Assembly (NCBI RefSeq): GCF_001422375.1
Contig: NZ_LMMU01000001.1
Location: 926,088-990,087, forward strand
Source of the DNA: Methylobacterium sp. Leaf99
GTDB taxonomy: Bacteria > Pseudomonadota > Alphaproteobacteria > Rhizobiales > Beijerinckiaceae
Direction: 5' to 3'
Length of the DNA: 64,000 nucleotides
Shown: one piece after another, positions 27,508 to 36,246 of the stretch
Layout: every line of letters starts with the position of its first letter
Numbering within the stretch: the stretch's first letter is position 1
Translations under genes and position numbers: made by a program
Notes under the pieces: generated by a model
The model's database searches: none
What the model was told of the DNA's origin: nothing
What the model saw: the letters and a program-made list of their open reading frames with translations, nothing else

Positions 27508-28880
27508 TGGCACGGGTCGGCCTGCTCGGACGCATCATGCTGCTCCTGCTCGGGGCGCTCTCCCTGCTCGTGCTCGCCACCGTCGCCCTCGACACGTGGC
27601 AGCGGCGTCAGGAGCGCTCGCCCTACGCGACGCACTTCCCGCGCGTCGACCAGGCCGCGAACATCGTCGCCCTGCTGAGGGATGCCGATCCGGCCCTGAG
27701 GCTGGCCATCCTGAGGGCCGTCAGCGGCGAGGCCCTCAGAGCTGAGATCATGGAACACGCCCCGGACGACGCCGGACTGATCCGCGAACCGCGCCTCGAA
27801 TGGCGCCTGCGGCGGATGACCGGTGATCCGGATGGGCCGCTGCGAGCCTACACCGACACGGCCATGCTGCACCGAGGCGTCGACCCCGAGGACGTCAATG
27901 ACAGGGATCGGACGGGTCCCATCGGCCGGCTCGCGACGGCGACCTATCGCCTGCCGGACGGCCGGATCCTCGTCATCTCGGCCGTCGAGAGGCATCGCTC
28001 GGTCATGCCGTGGCTGCTCGGTCGGCCCCTTAGCCTTTGGGTGGCCGTCCTTGGGGCCGTGGTCGCCGCCTTCGTCCTGGTGGGTACACGCCACGAACTG
28101 ACCCCGCTGCGGCGCCTGACCGAGGCGGTGACTAAGTTCGACGGCCGCGCGCCCGAGTCGGTCGCCACCCCGCGGGGCGCACCGGAGATCCGGCGCCTCG
28201 CCCAGGCGGTCCGGGACATGCAGGACCGCATCGTCGGCCTCCTCAGCGAACGCTCGCTCCTGATCGGCGCCATCTCGCACGACCTCAAGACTTACCTGAC
28301 GCGCCTGCGCCTGCGGACCGAGGGCGTCTCGGAGCCGGAGCGCCGGGACCGGCTGGTCGAGGATCTCGACGCCATGACCGCGCTGATCGAAACCTCCCTC
28401 GGCTTTGCCCGGGGCACCGCGGTCGAGGTGGGCCGGACGCCGGTCGATCTTGCCGACCTGGTCGCCATCGAGGTCGCCGAGCAGGCCGCGCATGGCATCG
28501 ACGTCCACCTGACCGGCGAGGACGTGCAGGATGCCGTCGCCGCCGGGGATGCGGTCGCCCTGCGCCGGGTCGTCGCCAACCTGATCGGAAACGCCGTCAA
28601 GTTCGGCCGCTCGACCGTCGCCGTCTCGGTGAGCCGGACCGGCGCGTCGTGCCGGATCACCGTGGAGGACGACGGCCCGGGTATCCCGGAATCCGAGCGG
28701 ACGGCCGTGTTCAGCCCGTTCTACCGGATCGAGCGGTCCCGCAGCCGTCAGACCGGCGGGACCGGCCTGGGGCTCGCCATCGCCCGCCAGATCGCGAAGG
28801 CGCACGGAGGCACCGTGGTGGCCGAGGCGTCCCCGCTCGGCGGCGCACGTCTCGTTGCGACCCTGCCGGCCATCACCTGA
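27507..28880 (+). CDS. Two-component sensor histidine kinase
   Basis: A 457-residue inner-membrane kinase. A helix at about 8-30 (IMLLLLGALSLLVLATVALD) and a second at about 170-195 (LSLWVAVLGAVVAAFVLVG) enclose a periplasmic domain of about 140 residues. A HAMP-like linker follows, then the phospho-His258 in ISHDLKTYLTRL, the N box NLIGNAVKFG and the G boxes VEDDGPGIP and GTGLGLAIARQ. It is translationally coupled to the regulator. The periplasmic domain has no family I can name. Confidence 0.92.
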   Translation: MARVGLLGRIMLLLLGALSLLVLATVALDTWQRRQERSPYATHFPRVDQAANIVALLRDADPALRLAILRAVSGEALRAEIMEHAPDDAGLIREPRLEWRLRRMTGDPDGPLRAYTDTAMLHRGVDPEDVNDRDRTGPIGRLATATYRLPDGRILVISAVERHRSVMPWLLGRPLSLWVAVLGAVVAAFVLVGTRHELTPLRRLTEAVTKFDGRAPESVATPRGAPEIRRLAQAVRDMQDRIVGLLSERSLLIGAISHDLKTYLTRLRLRTEGVSEPERRDRLVEDLDAMTALIETSLGFARGTAVEVGRTPVDLADLVAIEVAEQAAHGIDVHLTGEDVQDAVAAGDAVALRRVVANLIGNAVKFGRSTVAVSVSRTGASCRITVEDDGPGIPESERTAVFSPFYRIERSRSRQTGGTGLGLAIARQIAKAHGGTVVAEASPLGGARLVATLPAIT

Positions 28881-28906
28881 CAACCATGGGGTACGCGAGG
28901 CGGCTC

Positions 28907-28921
28907 GTTACAAAACGTTAC
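28907..28921 (+). promoter_or_regulatory. Candidate response-regulator box, copy 2
   Basis: GTTACAAAACGTTAC is two perfect GTTAC half-sites 10 bp apart. It lies 26 bp after the kinase stop and 116 bp before the secreted-protein gene. With the box at 26711-26725 it brackets the two-component genes, which suggests that the system controls the downstream gene. Confidence 0.6.
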
Positions 28922-29036
28922 GTCGACGCATCGGTCCGTCACATCCGGGAGGCAAGCGGGGACGATCCTGTCCTCATCGGTCGCGACGCCATCTCCGGCA
29001 TCGTGGCTCGAACGAGAGCAGAGTAAGGATTCGACG

Positions 29037-29303
29037 ATGCTGAAGATCCTCGCCCCGGCAGCCCTCCTGGTCGGACTGGCGTTCCCGGCCGCCGCGTCGC
29101 CGCTGATCCAGCCGGCCGTGTCCACCGGCTTCTTGGACGGCGCCGAGATCATCCAGGTCTACGGCGGCTGCGGCCCCTACGGACACCGAGGCCCCTACGG
29201 CGGTTGCCGGACTGGCGGCCAGCGTGGCGGCTATGTCCGCGGCGCCTCCTGCCCGGCGGGCTTCCACATCGGGCCCTACGGCCGCCGCTGCTGGCCGAAC
29301 TGA
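29037..29303 (+). CDS. Small secreted Gly/Cys-rich protein (GCG_CRPN type)
   Basis: An 88-residue exported protein. The signal peptide (KILAPAALLVGLAFPAAASP) is followed by a mature part with the blocks YGGCGPYGHRGPYGGC and CPAGFHIGPYGRRCWPN. This GGCGP...CRPN-like arrangement is the pattern of the GCG_CRPN prefix proteins common in Methylobacterium, whose function is unknown; paired Cys residues suggest disulfides in the periplasm or outside. It directly follows a two-component system and has a matching regulator box upstream, so it is a likely target. Confidence 0.85.
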   Translation: MLKILAPAALLVGLAFPAAASPLIQPAVSTGFLDGAEIIQVYGGCGPYGHRGPYGGCRTGGQRGGYVRGASCPAGFHIGPYGRRCWPN

Positions 29304-29350
29304 CCTTCGAGCCACCCTCTTGGAGTGCACCGCGGCGACCTCGCCGACGA

Positions 29351-29587
29351 TGCCCAGGGTCCACCGATTACACAGCGAGCCAGTTCGGCTTGCTGACGTG
29401 GCTATGCGCGTTCCCAGGCAGCGTGCTGGCAGGGTTCTCAGGCTTGGCGATCGAGCGGACCGGCTTCACGTGGTTCTTCGTTGGTACGTCGATGATCGGG
29501 CTGCTGGTGGCTCTGCTCGCCGTCTACGTTTGGGCAAAGGTCGGCATTTTCGATGAGTCTGCGCCGCGGCCCCCTCCGGCGCATTGA
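29351..29587 (+). pseudogene. MFS transporter C-terminal remnant (AmpG-like)
   Basis: In one plus-strand frame about 70 residues read as the last two helices of a major facilitator: YTASQFGLLTWLCAFPGSVL, then GFTWFFVGTSMIGLLVALLA and the tail VYVWAKVGIFDES. It resembles the end of AmpG-like permeases. All earlier helices are missing and no start is present. Probably left by a deletion between this point and the secreted-protein gene. Confidence 0.65.
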
Positions 29588-29721
29588 GCTGCATACAGCA
29601 CGGCCATGAGTGCGCTCGAAAACTTGCTTAGGGCGATATGGCACCGCGCCTTCTCGTAACGTCACCCACTGGTCCTCGGAATGCGCTTGTCCGCCAGCGC
29701 GGTCGCCCATAATTCCCGACC

Positions 29722-31194
29722 ATGACTGGGATCCCGTTCGACAACAGCTATGTCCGCTTGCCGCACCGCTTCTTCGCCCGCCGTGCCCCGACGCCCGTCG
29801 CGGCCCCGCGCCTGATCCACCTGAATCGCACGCTGGCGGCGAACCTCGGCATCGATCCGGATTGGCTCGCGGGTCCCGACGGGGTGGCTATGCTTGCCGG
29901 AAACAGCGTCCCGAAAGGCGCCGATCCGATCGCGACGGCCTATGCCGGGCACCAGTTCGGCAACTTCGTGCCGCAACTCGGCGATGGGCGAGCCGTTCTG
30001 CTCGGCGAGGTCGTCGACCGGGACGGGCGTCGCCGCGACATCCAGCTCAAGGGTGCCGGCCCGACCCCGTTCTCCCGCCGCGGCGACGGCCGGGCGGCGC
30101 TCGGGCCGGTGCTGAGGGAGTACCTTGTGAGCGAGGCCATGGCCGCGCTTGGCGTCCCCACCACCCGGGCGCTGGCGGCGGTCGCCGCGGGCGAGCCCGT
30201 CGTTCGCGAGACCCGGCTGCCCGGGGCTGTGCTCACCCGCGTGGCGGCCAGCCATATCCGGGTCGGCACCTTTCAGTACTTCGCCGTCCGGGGCGACACC
30301 GAGGCGCTGCGCGCGCTCGCCGACCACGTCCTCGCCCGGCACTATCCCGAGGCATCCGCCTCGGAGTACCCCTACCGGGCCCTGCTCGATGGCATCGTTG
30401 CCCGCCAAGCCGACCTCGTGGCAGCCTGGCTCCTCGTCGGCTTCGTCCACGGGGTGATGAACACCGACAACATGTCGGTGGCCGGCGAGACCATCGACTA
30501 GGGCCCCTGCGCCTTCCTCGACGCCTACGACCCGCGCACGTGCTTCAGTTCGATCGACGCGCATGGGCGCTACGCCTACGGCCAGCAGCCGGGGATCGCA
30601 CTGTGGAATTTGACGCGCCTGGCCGAGACCCTGCTGCCGATGCTCGCCGATGACGAGGCGGCGGCGGTCGAGGCAGCAGAGGCGGCGCTTGCAGGGTTCA
30701 GTCCGCGCTTCCAAGAGGCGTATCACGGTGGTCTCGCGCAGAAGCTGGGGCTGTTCGGAGACCAGGACGCCGCTGTGCTCGCAGACGATCTGATGGCCCG
30801 GATGGCGGCGAACCGAGCAGACTTCACCCTGACCTTCCGCCGCCTGTGCGACGCGGCCGAGCGGCCGGAGGCGGACGCCGGAGTGCGCGACCTGTTCATC
30901 GACCCGACCGCGTACGACCCCTGGGCCGTGCGCTGGCGGGGGCGGCTGGCCGCGGTGGGACGAACCCCCGCAGCGACGGCGGCGGCGATGCGCGCGGTCA
31001 ATCCAGCCTTTATCCCGCGCAACCACCACGTCGAGGCGATGATCGCGGCGGCGGTCGAGGGAGGAGACTTCGGCCCGTTCGATGAGCTGTCGGCCGTGCT
31101 GTCGCGACCCTACGACGACCAGCCCGCCCACACCCGCTACGCCGAGGCGCCCGAGGGTGGCGGGGCGGACTACCGCACCTTCTGCGGCACGTGA
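29722..31194 (+). pseudogene. selO: SelO (YdiU) protein AMPylase, interrupted by an amber codon
   Basis: SelO proteins transfer AMP to Ser/Thr/Tyr of partner proteins and have a pseudokinase fold. The frame codes for the family over 490 positions ([48 protein letters not shown], then GPCAFLDAYDPRTCFSSID, ending PYDDQPAHTRYAEAPEGG). At 30499-30501 a TAG replaces the expected Tyr of the DYGP motif, right after the DFG-like Asp. Nothing else is disrupted and the frame is kept, so the stop is recent, suppressed, or a sequencing error. Without readthrough only 259 residues are made, lacking the rest of the active site. Confidence 0.85.
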
Positions 31195-31213
31195 ACACGC
31201 GCCGGCGTCCGCA

Positions 31214-32650
31214 TCATCCGGCCCTCGGACTCGGAAACCAGTTCCCGTGGAAGCCAGGCGGAATCCGGTGCCCGAGGTGGACCGTGGCCACGGCTGGAGC
31301 CTCGAACGCGCGCGCGTCGAGCACAGTGAAGTCCGTCGTGCCGCTTGCCGTGTCGATGACGAGGCCAACGAGCCAGCCCTCGTCCTCACCAGCCTCCGGC
31401 CTCGCCGGCACGAATACGAACTCACCCGGGACGCGGTCGGCGCCGAACTCGTGCACGCGCCGCTCCCCTGTCGCCAGGTCATGCTTGTAGATCTGCGTCG
31501 CGCCCACGAGCTGCGTGTTGCCGTCGGCTGGAACTGAACCCGTATAGACGTACCGGTGGGGCCGCCCGAAGCGGCGCTCGTCGATCCGGGGGAACTCCTG
31601 TGGCGCGGGGTCGATCACCCGCCGGCCGACCCGCCCCGTCGCGGGGTCGGCGGTCCAGCGCTCCAACCTGCCCGGCGCATCGAGGCCGCCGCCGGCCGAG
31701 GCGAACACCGTCTCGTAAGCGACGACGTCAAGGACCACCCGCCTGTCCGCGTCTTCGTAGGCGTTGGCGACGTGGAAGATGAAGCACGGCTCGACCGCGC
31801 ACCACACGATGTCGGCGGCCGTGCCGTCCCGGGGGAGTAGGCCGACGCGGGCGCGGTGGGCGGGGTTCCAGCGGAACGGAAAGCGGTGGCCGGCCAGCAC
31901 CGCCCGCATCGAGAAGGTGACGGGCAGGTCCAGCACCACCGCGAAGCGCTTTGTGATCGCGCAGTCATGGATGCAGGGGCCATGCTCGACCGGGATCGAC
32001 ACGTCGCGCACGACCCGGCCCGCGGGCGAGAGGACGACGTGGCGCACGCTGTCCCAGACGCGGCCATCGTAGGCGATGGCATGGGTCTCCCCGGTCTCCG
32101 GGTCGCGGTGCGGGTGCCCGCTGAAGGAGCCGGCAAGCGTGCCGTCGAACGGATCGTAGCGCTGCGTCTCCAGGTCCTCGGACAGCGCCACGGGGTAGCT
32201 GCCGGCCTCGACCACCGCGAAGGCACGGCCGCCGATCTCAACGACGTTGGTGTTGACGGTGTCGTCGCCCCGCCGCGGCCCCGGGGCGGCAGGCCGGCCG
32301 AGCGCCGCGGACGCCGCGCAAGATCCGATCCAGCGGTTGCGGTACCATAGGGCCTTGCCGCCCTCGATGCAGAGACCGTGCACCATGCCGTCGCCCAGGA
32401 ACCAGTCATGGCCGCGCGTCGTCGGGCGGGCGGGGTTGGCGCCCATCTTGAGGTAGCGCCCGTCGAGCCCTGCCGGGATCGTTCCGGTCACGGGCAGGTC
32501 CAGCAACGTCAGTTCCTCACGCATCGGCGCGTGGACGCCGACCACGAAGGGGTGCGGCGTCCGCGGCAGGCGGAGCCGGTTGCAGGCTGCCACCAGCGCG
32601 ACGAGGCCCTCGGCGGCGATGCGCAGGATCGGCTCGACAGGATTCGGCAT
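31214..32650 (-). CDS. Carotenoid cleavage oxygenase family protein
   Basis: A 478-residue member of the RPE65/CCD family of iron enzymes that cut carotenoid or stilbene double bonds. The four Fe-binding His residues can be placed in GSFSGHPHRDPETG, GPCIHDCAIT, CFIFHVANAYED and PPGFHGNWFP near the C-terminus. The opening LKMGANPARPTTRGHDWFLGDGMVHGL is the typical substrate-tunnel entry. No signal peptide is seen. It converges on selO with 19 nt between the stops. The substrate is unknown; pigment carotenoids are the obvious guess. Confidence 0.9.
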   Translation of the reverse strand: MPNPVEPILRIAAEGLVALVAACNRLRLPRTPHPFVVGVHAPMREELTLLDLPVTGTIPAGLDGRYLKMGANPARPTTRGHDWFLGDGMVHGLCIEGGKALWYRNRWIGSCAASAALGRPAAPGPRRGDDTVNTNVVEIGGRAFAVVEAGSYPVALSEDLETQRYDPFDGTLAGSFSGHPHRDPETGETHAIAYDGRVWDSVRHVVLSPAGRVVRDVSIPVEHGPCIHDCAITKRFAVVLDLPVTFSMRAVLAGHRFPFRWNPAHRARVGLLPRDGTAADIVWCAVEPCFIFHVANAYEDADRRVVLDVVAYETVFASAGGGLDAPGRLERWTADPATGRVGRRVIDPAPQEFPRIDERRFGRPHRYVYTGSVPADGNTQLVGATQIYKHDLATGERRVHEFGADRVPGEFVFVPARPEAGEDEGWLVGLVIDTASGTTDFTVLDARAFEAPAVATVHLGHRIPPGFHGNWFPSPRAG

Positions 32651-32917
32651 CGGTTGCGGTCTCGAGGAGATGCGTTCGGACCGAAATGGCCAGCTATGGT
32701 CGTCGCGGCAACAGCCGTCGCCGTCGTTCCGATCATGCTCCGCTTGTCACCGCACCTTGCAGGACGATGACGCCTGTCCGAATGTAGGGGGCTGCATACC
32801 AGGGCTTGGTCCCGCCGAGGGCCTCGCGCCAATGCCCCTCTGCCAACGAGCTCGCTCTCGTGAACCTTTAGCGCCTTTGCGCTGAGCCGGTGAGTACTTC
32901 GATCGCGACATTCCAGA

Positions 32918-34171
32918 TTAACGGCCAGCGTCCTTCGACACCTCCATTAGGAGGCGGGTGGCGAGGTAGAGCCGCGGCGTGATGCTGGCGAGGACAGCGA
33001 ATTCGTCGGCGCTGTGATAGTGCCCGCCGACGATGCCGAGCGACTCGATAATGGCGGGTTTTGTCGGGCTATCGAGCTGGAAAGCATAGCCCGCATCGGT
33101 ACCGCCACCGATCTCGGCGAGGGAAAGATCGGCGTCCAACTCTGCGTAGATAGTCCGCGCGCGTTCGCCGAGCGCCTGGGTCGCCGCGTTCCGGGGCAGC
33201 GGTGGACGGCCTTTGGCTAGATCGAAAGTGACCTGGGTGTCGGGAACGCGGTGGGCGACGATAATCCTCCGTGCCGTTGTCAGCACCCGGTCGTACTCGC
33301 TTGATACGAAGTAGCGCATGTCACCCTCCGCCTTCGCCTCCTCCGGGATGATGTTCGGCTTGGTACCGCCATGAAACACGGTCCAGTGCAGGCTGGTCCC
33401 CTTCGCCGGGTCGCCGAGATCCTGAAGCTGGAGGATCTGGTGGGCGAGTTCGACGACCGCGTTGCGGCCCGCTTCCGGCGCCCCGCCGGCATGGGCGGCG
33501 CGACCTTTCACGGTCAGGCTCGCGTAGTTGATGCCCTTGGTCGCCACGGTGACGGCGTCGACGCCGGCTTCGGCGAACGAAGGTTCGAAGGACAGAACCA
33601 CGTCCTGATCACGGGCGATTTTAGTGATTTCGTCGCGCGACCCGCGTGAGCCGCGTTCCTCGTCAGGGTTGAGCACCACCGTGAGGGTGCCGTACCCATC
33701 GAAACGCAGCGCTTCCAGTCCGGCGAGGACATGCAGGATCATTGCGATGCCGCCCTTCGCATCGGCGACACCGGGGCCATACGCACGACCGTCGCGCTCC
33801 GTATAGGGGCGCTTTGCGGCGTCACCAGTGCCGAACACGGTGTCGTAATGCACCAGCAGCATGATCCTCCGAATGCCTTTGCCCGATCTCGTGCCGATCA
33901 GGGTATTGCCGCCGAACACGGGGGCGGCTCGGGTGTCGACCGAGAGGCCCAATGCTTCGAGACGCGCCTTAAGGATCCCCTCGACCTTGGAGAGGCCGGA
34001 CACGTCGCCGGTTCCGGAATCGACGTCGACCAACCCCTTCAAGGTCTCGCGATACGGACCGTCCTGCGCTTTGGCCGCTGCAAGAACGGCATCGTCCGGC
34101 GCAGACAGCGCCGGGACGGACGCCAGGGCGACCAACATCGCCAGTACGATTGAGGAGACGGTTGCGCGCAT
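32918..34171 (-). CDS. Secreted M20-family metallopeptidase (glutamate carboxypeptidase-like)
   Basis: A zinc exopeptidase of about 417 residues with an N-terminal signal peptide (SSIVLAMLVALASVPALSA). The metal ligands and base lie in LLVHYDTVF, GPGVADAKGG, NPDEERGSRGS and VGGHYHSADEF, in family order, with a dimerisation domain between. It resembles carboxypeptidase G2-type enzymes that remove C-terminal glutamate from folates or peptides in the periplasm. I use ATG 34171 because AGGA precedes it and the signal peptide then starts directly; nine more codons are open upstream. Confidence 0.88.
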   Translation of the reverse strand: MRATVSSIVLAMLVALASVPALSAPDDAVLAAAKAQDGPYRETLKGLVDVDSGTGDVSGLSKVEGILKARLEALGLSVDTRAAPVFGGNTLIGTRSGKGIRRIMLLVHYDTVFGTGDAAKRPYTERDGRAYGPGVADAKGGIAMILHVLAGLEALRFDGYGTLTVVLNPDEERGSRGSRDEITKIARDQDVVLSFEPSFAEAGVDAVTVATKGINYASLTVKGRAAHAGGAPEAGRNAVVELAHQILQLQDLGDPAKGTSLHWTVFHGGTKPNIIPEEAKAEGDMRYFVSSEYDRVLTTARRIIVAHRVPDTQVTFDLAKGRPPLPRNAATQALGERARTIYAELDADLSLAEIGGGTDAGYAFQLDSPTKPAIIESLGIVGGHYHSADEFAVLASITPRLYLATRLLMEVSKDAGR

Positions 34172-34413
34172 GAAAGTCCTGATCATTGGCGCGTCCACGC
34201 AGCGATTGACGTTTCACTGAACGCGCCGGTTACGGATCTCTGAGGCTGGGCGTACCCTTGCTCCCAAAATGCTGAGGTCGCAATTCGGCGCCCGGATCGC
34301 GTGGCTTACAAGCGCGGCTGCCCATTCAAGTCTGCGTTCGGCGGTCCTGCAGACACGTTCTCGCATGGATCGCAACTCACTCGCTGCGAGCGCACGCTTG
34401 GCCGAGCGATTCG

Positions 34414-35733
34414 TTAACGCCCACCTCCTCCGAACGCGCGAACAGGCGCACCGGCGAGATCGACCGTGGAGCCCACCGTGTGGCGCAAGCCCGAACCCAT
34501 GTTCGACAGGTGCTCGCCGTAGGTCTCGCGGGTTTGCGGGTCGACGAGAGCAACCGGAGCCGCGACTGCCAGGGCCGCACCCGTTGCTACCGTCGAGGCG
34601 GCCCCCGCGGCCGTGCTCACCAGCCGGTCGCCGATGCCGATCTGTCCGTCCGAGATCGGCTGGCCATCAGCAAGCCGCTTGCCCAGCAGAGCCACGACCT
34701 CGCCGGAGGCGAACTTGCCGTGGTTGAGCGCATCGTTCGACTTCACCGTCGATAGGTTCAGGACCGCGACGTTCTCCCGTTCCAGCATCGAGCGGTAAGG
34801 CTCGGCGGCGGGATCGATGGCCCCCAGCCGCACGCTGTCACCCCAGACCAGCCGGGACACGGCGAGTGCCTGGTCGTCGCCGGACACCATCAGCGTCAGG
34901 CGTGGACGGTCTTTTCCCATGTCGTGGAATGCGGCGCGGGCGAGGTCCATGTCGACATCGGGAGCGGCCAGGATCACGTTGCGGATCTTGGGCGCCACGC
35001 GCCGGTCGCGGATGGCCATCTGGCGCAAAGATTCCAGGGCGAGCCAGTTGCCCATGGAGTGGGCGAGGACCGTGATCTCGCCGACATTCGGGTCCCGCGC
35101 GAGGTCGCGCAGCAGCGTCTCCAGGCCGTTGCGGGAGAAGTTGGTGCTCTCCCGGTCGTAGCCGTAGGCGAGCACGCTCCCGCGCGACGGCCAAGTGAAC
35201 AGCACGGGCGCGACCTCAGCTCCGGAATCGTGCACGATCTGCGCGAACCGGAAGACGGCGTCCTCGAACTTGTTGTTGAAGCCGTGCACGAACACGAGGA
35301 CGTGGCGCTTGGCCCCGCCTCGGACCGCGCGCCCGGTCCAGGCGCCGACCTTCGCGCGGTCGACCGGCTCGGCGCGCAATGCCACAAAGTCGGTGGCCGG
35401 ATTGCCGGGGATGGATTTCGGCCATTGGACCGTACCGGGCTGTCGCGTGGCGTCCGGCGGGATCGAGACCGCGAGGTCGGTGTAGGTCACGGCCTCGCCC
35501 CGCTCGCCGGAGAACAGGATGCCCTTGTCGGTTGCCGATTTGCGGGTCGTGGCGACGAGCATGTCGACCCGCGAGGCCCCGGGCACCGCACCCGCATCGG
35601 CGATGGGCAGGAGCACGCCGGTCGGGCGACCGGCGCAGCCCGGCAGAGCGAGAAGTGCCGTCAGGACGAGCGCTGCGCGCCCGTCCCGTCCAATGCGTCC
35701 GAACAAAGCTACCCCCGAAACCCAACCGCCCAT
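34414..35733 (-). CDS. Lipoprotein alpha/beta hydrolase (DUF900 family)
   Basis: A 439-residue protein with an N-terminal hydrophobic segment ending in a lipobox (LLALPGC), so it is probably an outer-membrane or periplasmic lipoprotein. The hydrolase core shows LVFVHGFNNKFEDAVFRFAQ (oxyanion region), FTWPSRGSVLAYGYDRESTN and the nucleophile elbow VLAHSMGNWLALE, with Asp in LAAPDVDMD. Such proteins are predicted esterases of unknown substrate. The C-terminal 70 residues are Ala/Gly-rich and look disordered. It is monocistronic. Confidence 0.82.
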   Translation of the reverse strand: MGGWVSGVALFGRIGRDGRAALVLTALLALPGCAGRPTGVLLPIADAGAVPGASRVDMLVATTRKSATDKGILFSGERGEAVTYTDLAVSIPPDATRQPGTVQWPKSIPGNPATDFVALRAEPVDRAKVGAWTGRAVRGGAKRHVLVFVHGFNNKFEDAVFRFAQIVHDSGAEVAPVLFTWPSRGSVLAYGYDRESTNFSRNGLETLLRDLARDPNVGEITVLAHSMGNWLALESLRQMAIRDRRVAPKIRNVILAAPDVDMDLARAAFHDMGKDRPRLTLMVSGDDQALAVSRLVWGDSVRLGAIDPAAEPYRSMLERENVAVLNLSTVKSNDALNHGKFASGEVVALLGKRLADGQPISDGQIGIGDRLVSTAAGAASTVATGAALAVAAPVALVDPQTRETYGEHLSNMGSGLRHTVGSTVDLAGAPVRAFGGGGR

Positions 35734-35892
35734 GCAACCTGGAAGGTCGGTCGATTAACGAACGGTTAAGGCTGGTGCGGGCTATCGAACGATTGAGGCG
35801 GCAGCCGGGCCCCAGCGAAGCGCCGCAGTATCTTAAGCGCCCTCACTAAGTCGCGATCAGAGCGCGCGAGGCCACTTGTTACGAATTTCATC

Positions 35893-36010
35893 TCACTGGA
35901 CAGTCACAAAACTATCCCAAGCAGCCTTTTCACCTTCCTGCCTCGTATAAATCGCATGGGCACACATCGCATAGTTTGGCGGATTCGGATTTCCAGCTTG
36001 TAGTCCCGAC
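35893..36010 (-). pseudogene. Unidentified short C-terminal fragment
   Basis: Minus-strand codons ending at 35893 read SGLQAGNPNPPNYAMCAHAI then YTRQEGEKAAWDSFVTVQ. Base composition is more AT-rich than the neighbours and the composition is protein-like, but the frame upstream runs into the repeat element. I do not recognise it; it may be the tail of a transferred gene cut by the repeat. Confidence 0.3.
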
Positions 36011-36049
36011 ATTGCGCCACGAGGGCAGTAGCCCACCCCTTTGTGAACT

Positions 36050-36125
36050 GAACCGTCCCATTCCGACCCAACCCAGCCGCCAAGAACGTCGTTTGAGTTA
36101 CTTCGAAGCGGCCATTCGTCTGCCA
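36050..36125 (+). repeat. Dispersed intergenic repeat, copy 5 (core)
   Basis: It starts CCGACCCAACCCAGCCGCC and ends GAAGCGGCCATTCGTCTGCC, matching the blocks at 9.7 and 59.3 kb. The middle differs. Confidence 0.6.
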
Positions 36126-36246
36126 TCCAGCACTTTCGGCTCATGGCGGGAGCGGCCTCTGGTCGTCCCCGAGTAGACGCCCCAGAAGGGTCCCTTTCGG
36201 GTCGCACTCCCGTCCTGAGATTTCTCCAGTAAGCGACCGTTCGCGT

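Larger units (their letters stand above)
35734..36246. other. Gene-poor spacer with repeat and a possible fragment
   Basis: No intact gene. It contains a dispersed repeat core and a short minus-strand coding-like tail, each listed separately. Confidence 0.5.

Noticed and set aside
31214..32650. Functional link between the carotenoid oxygenase and selO because they are neighbours
   Set aside because: They are convergent, and no shared pathway is known; adjacency alone is not evidence.
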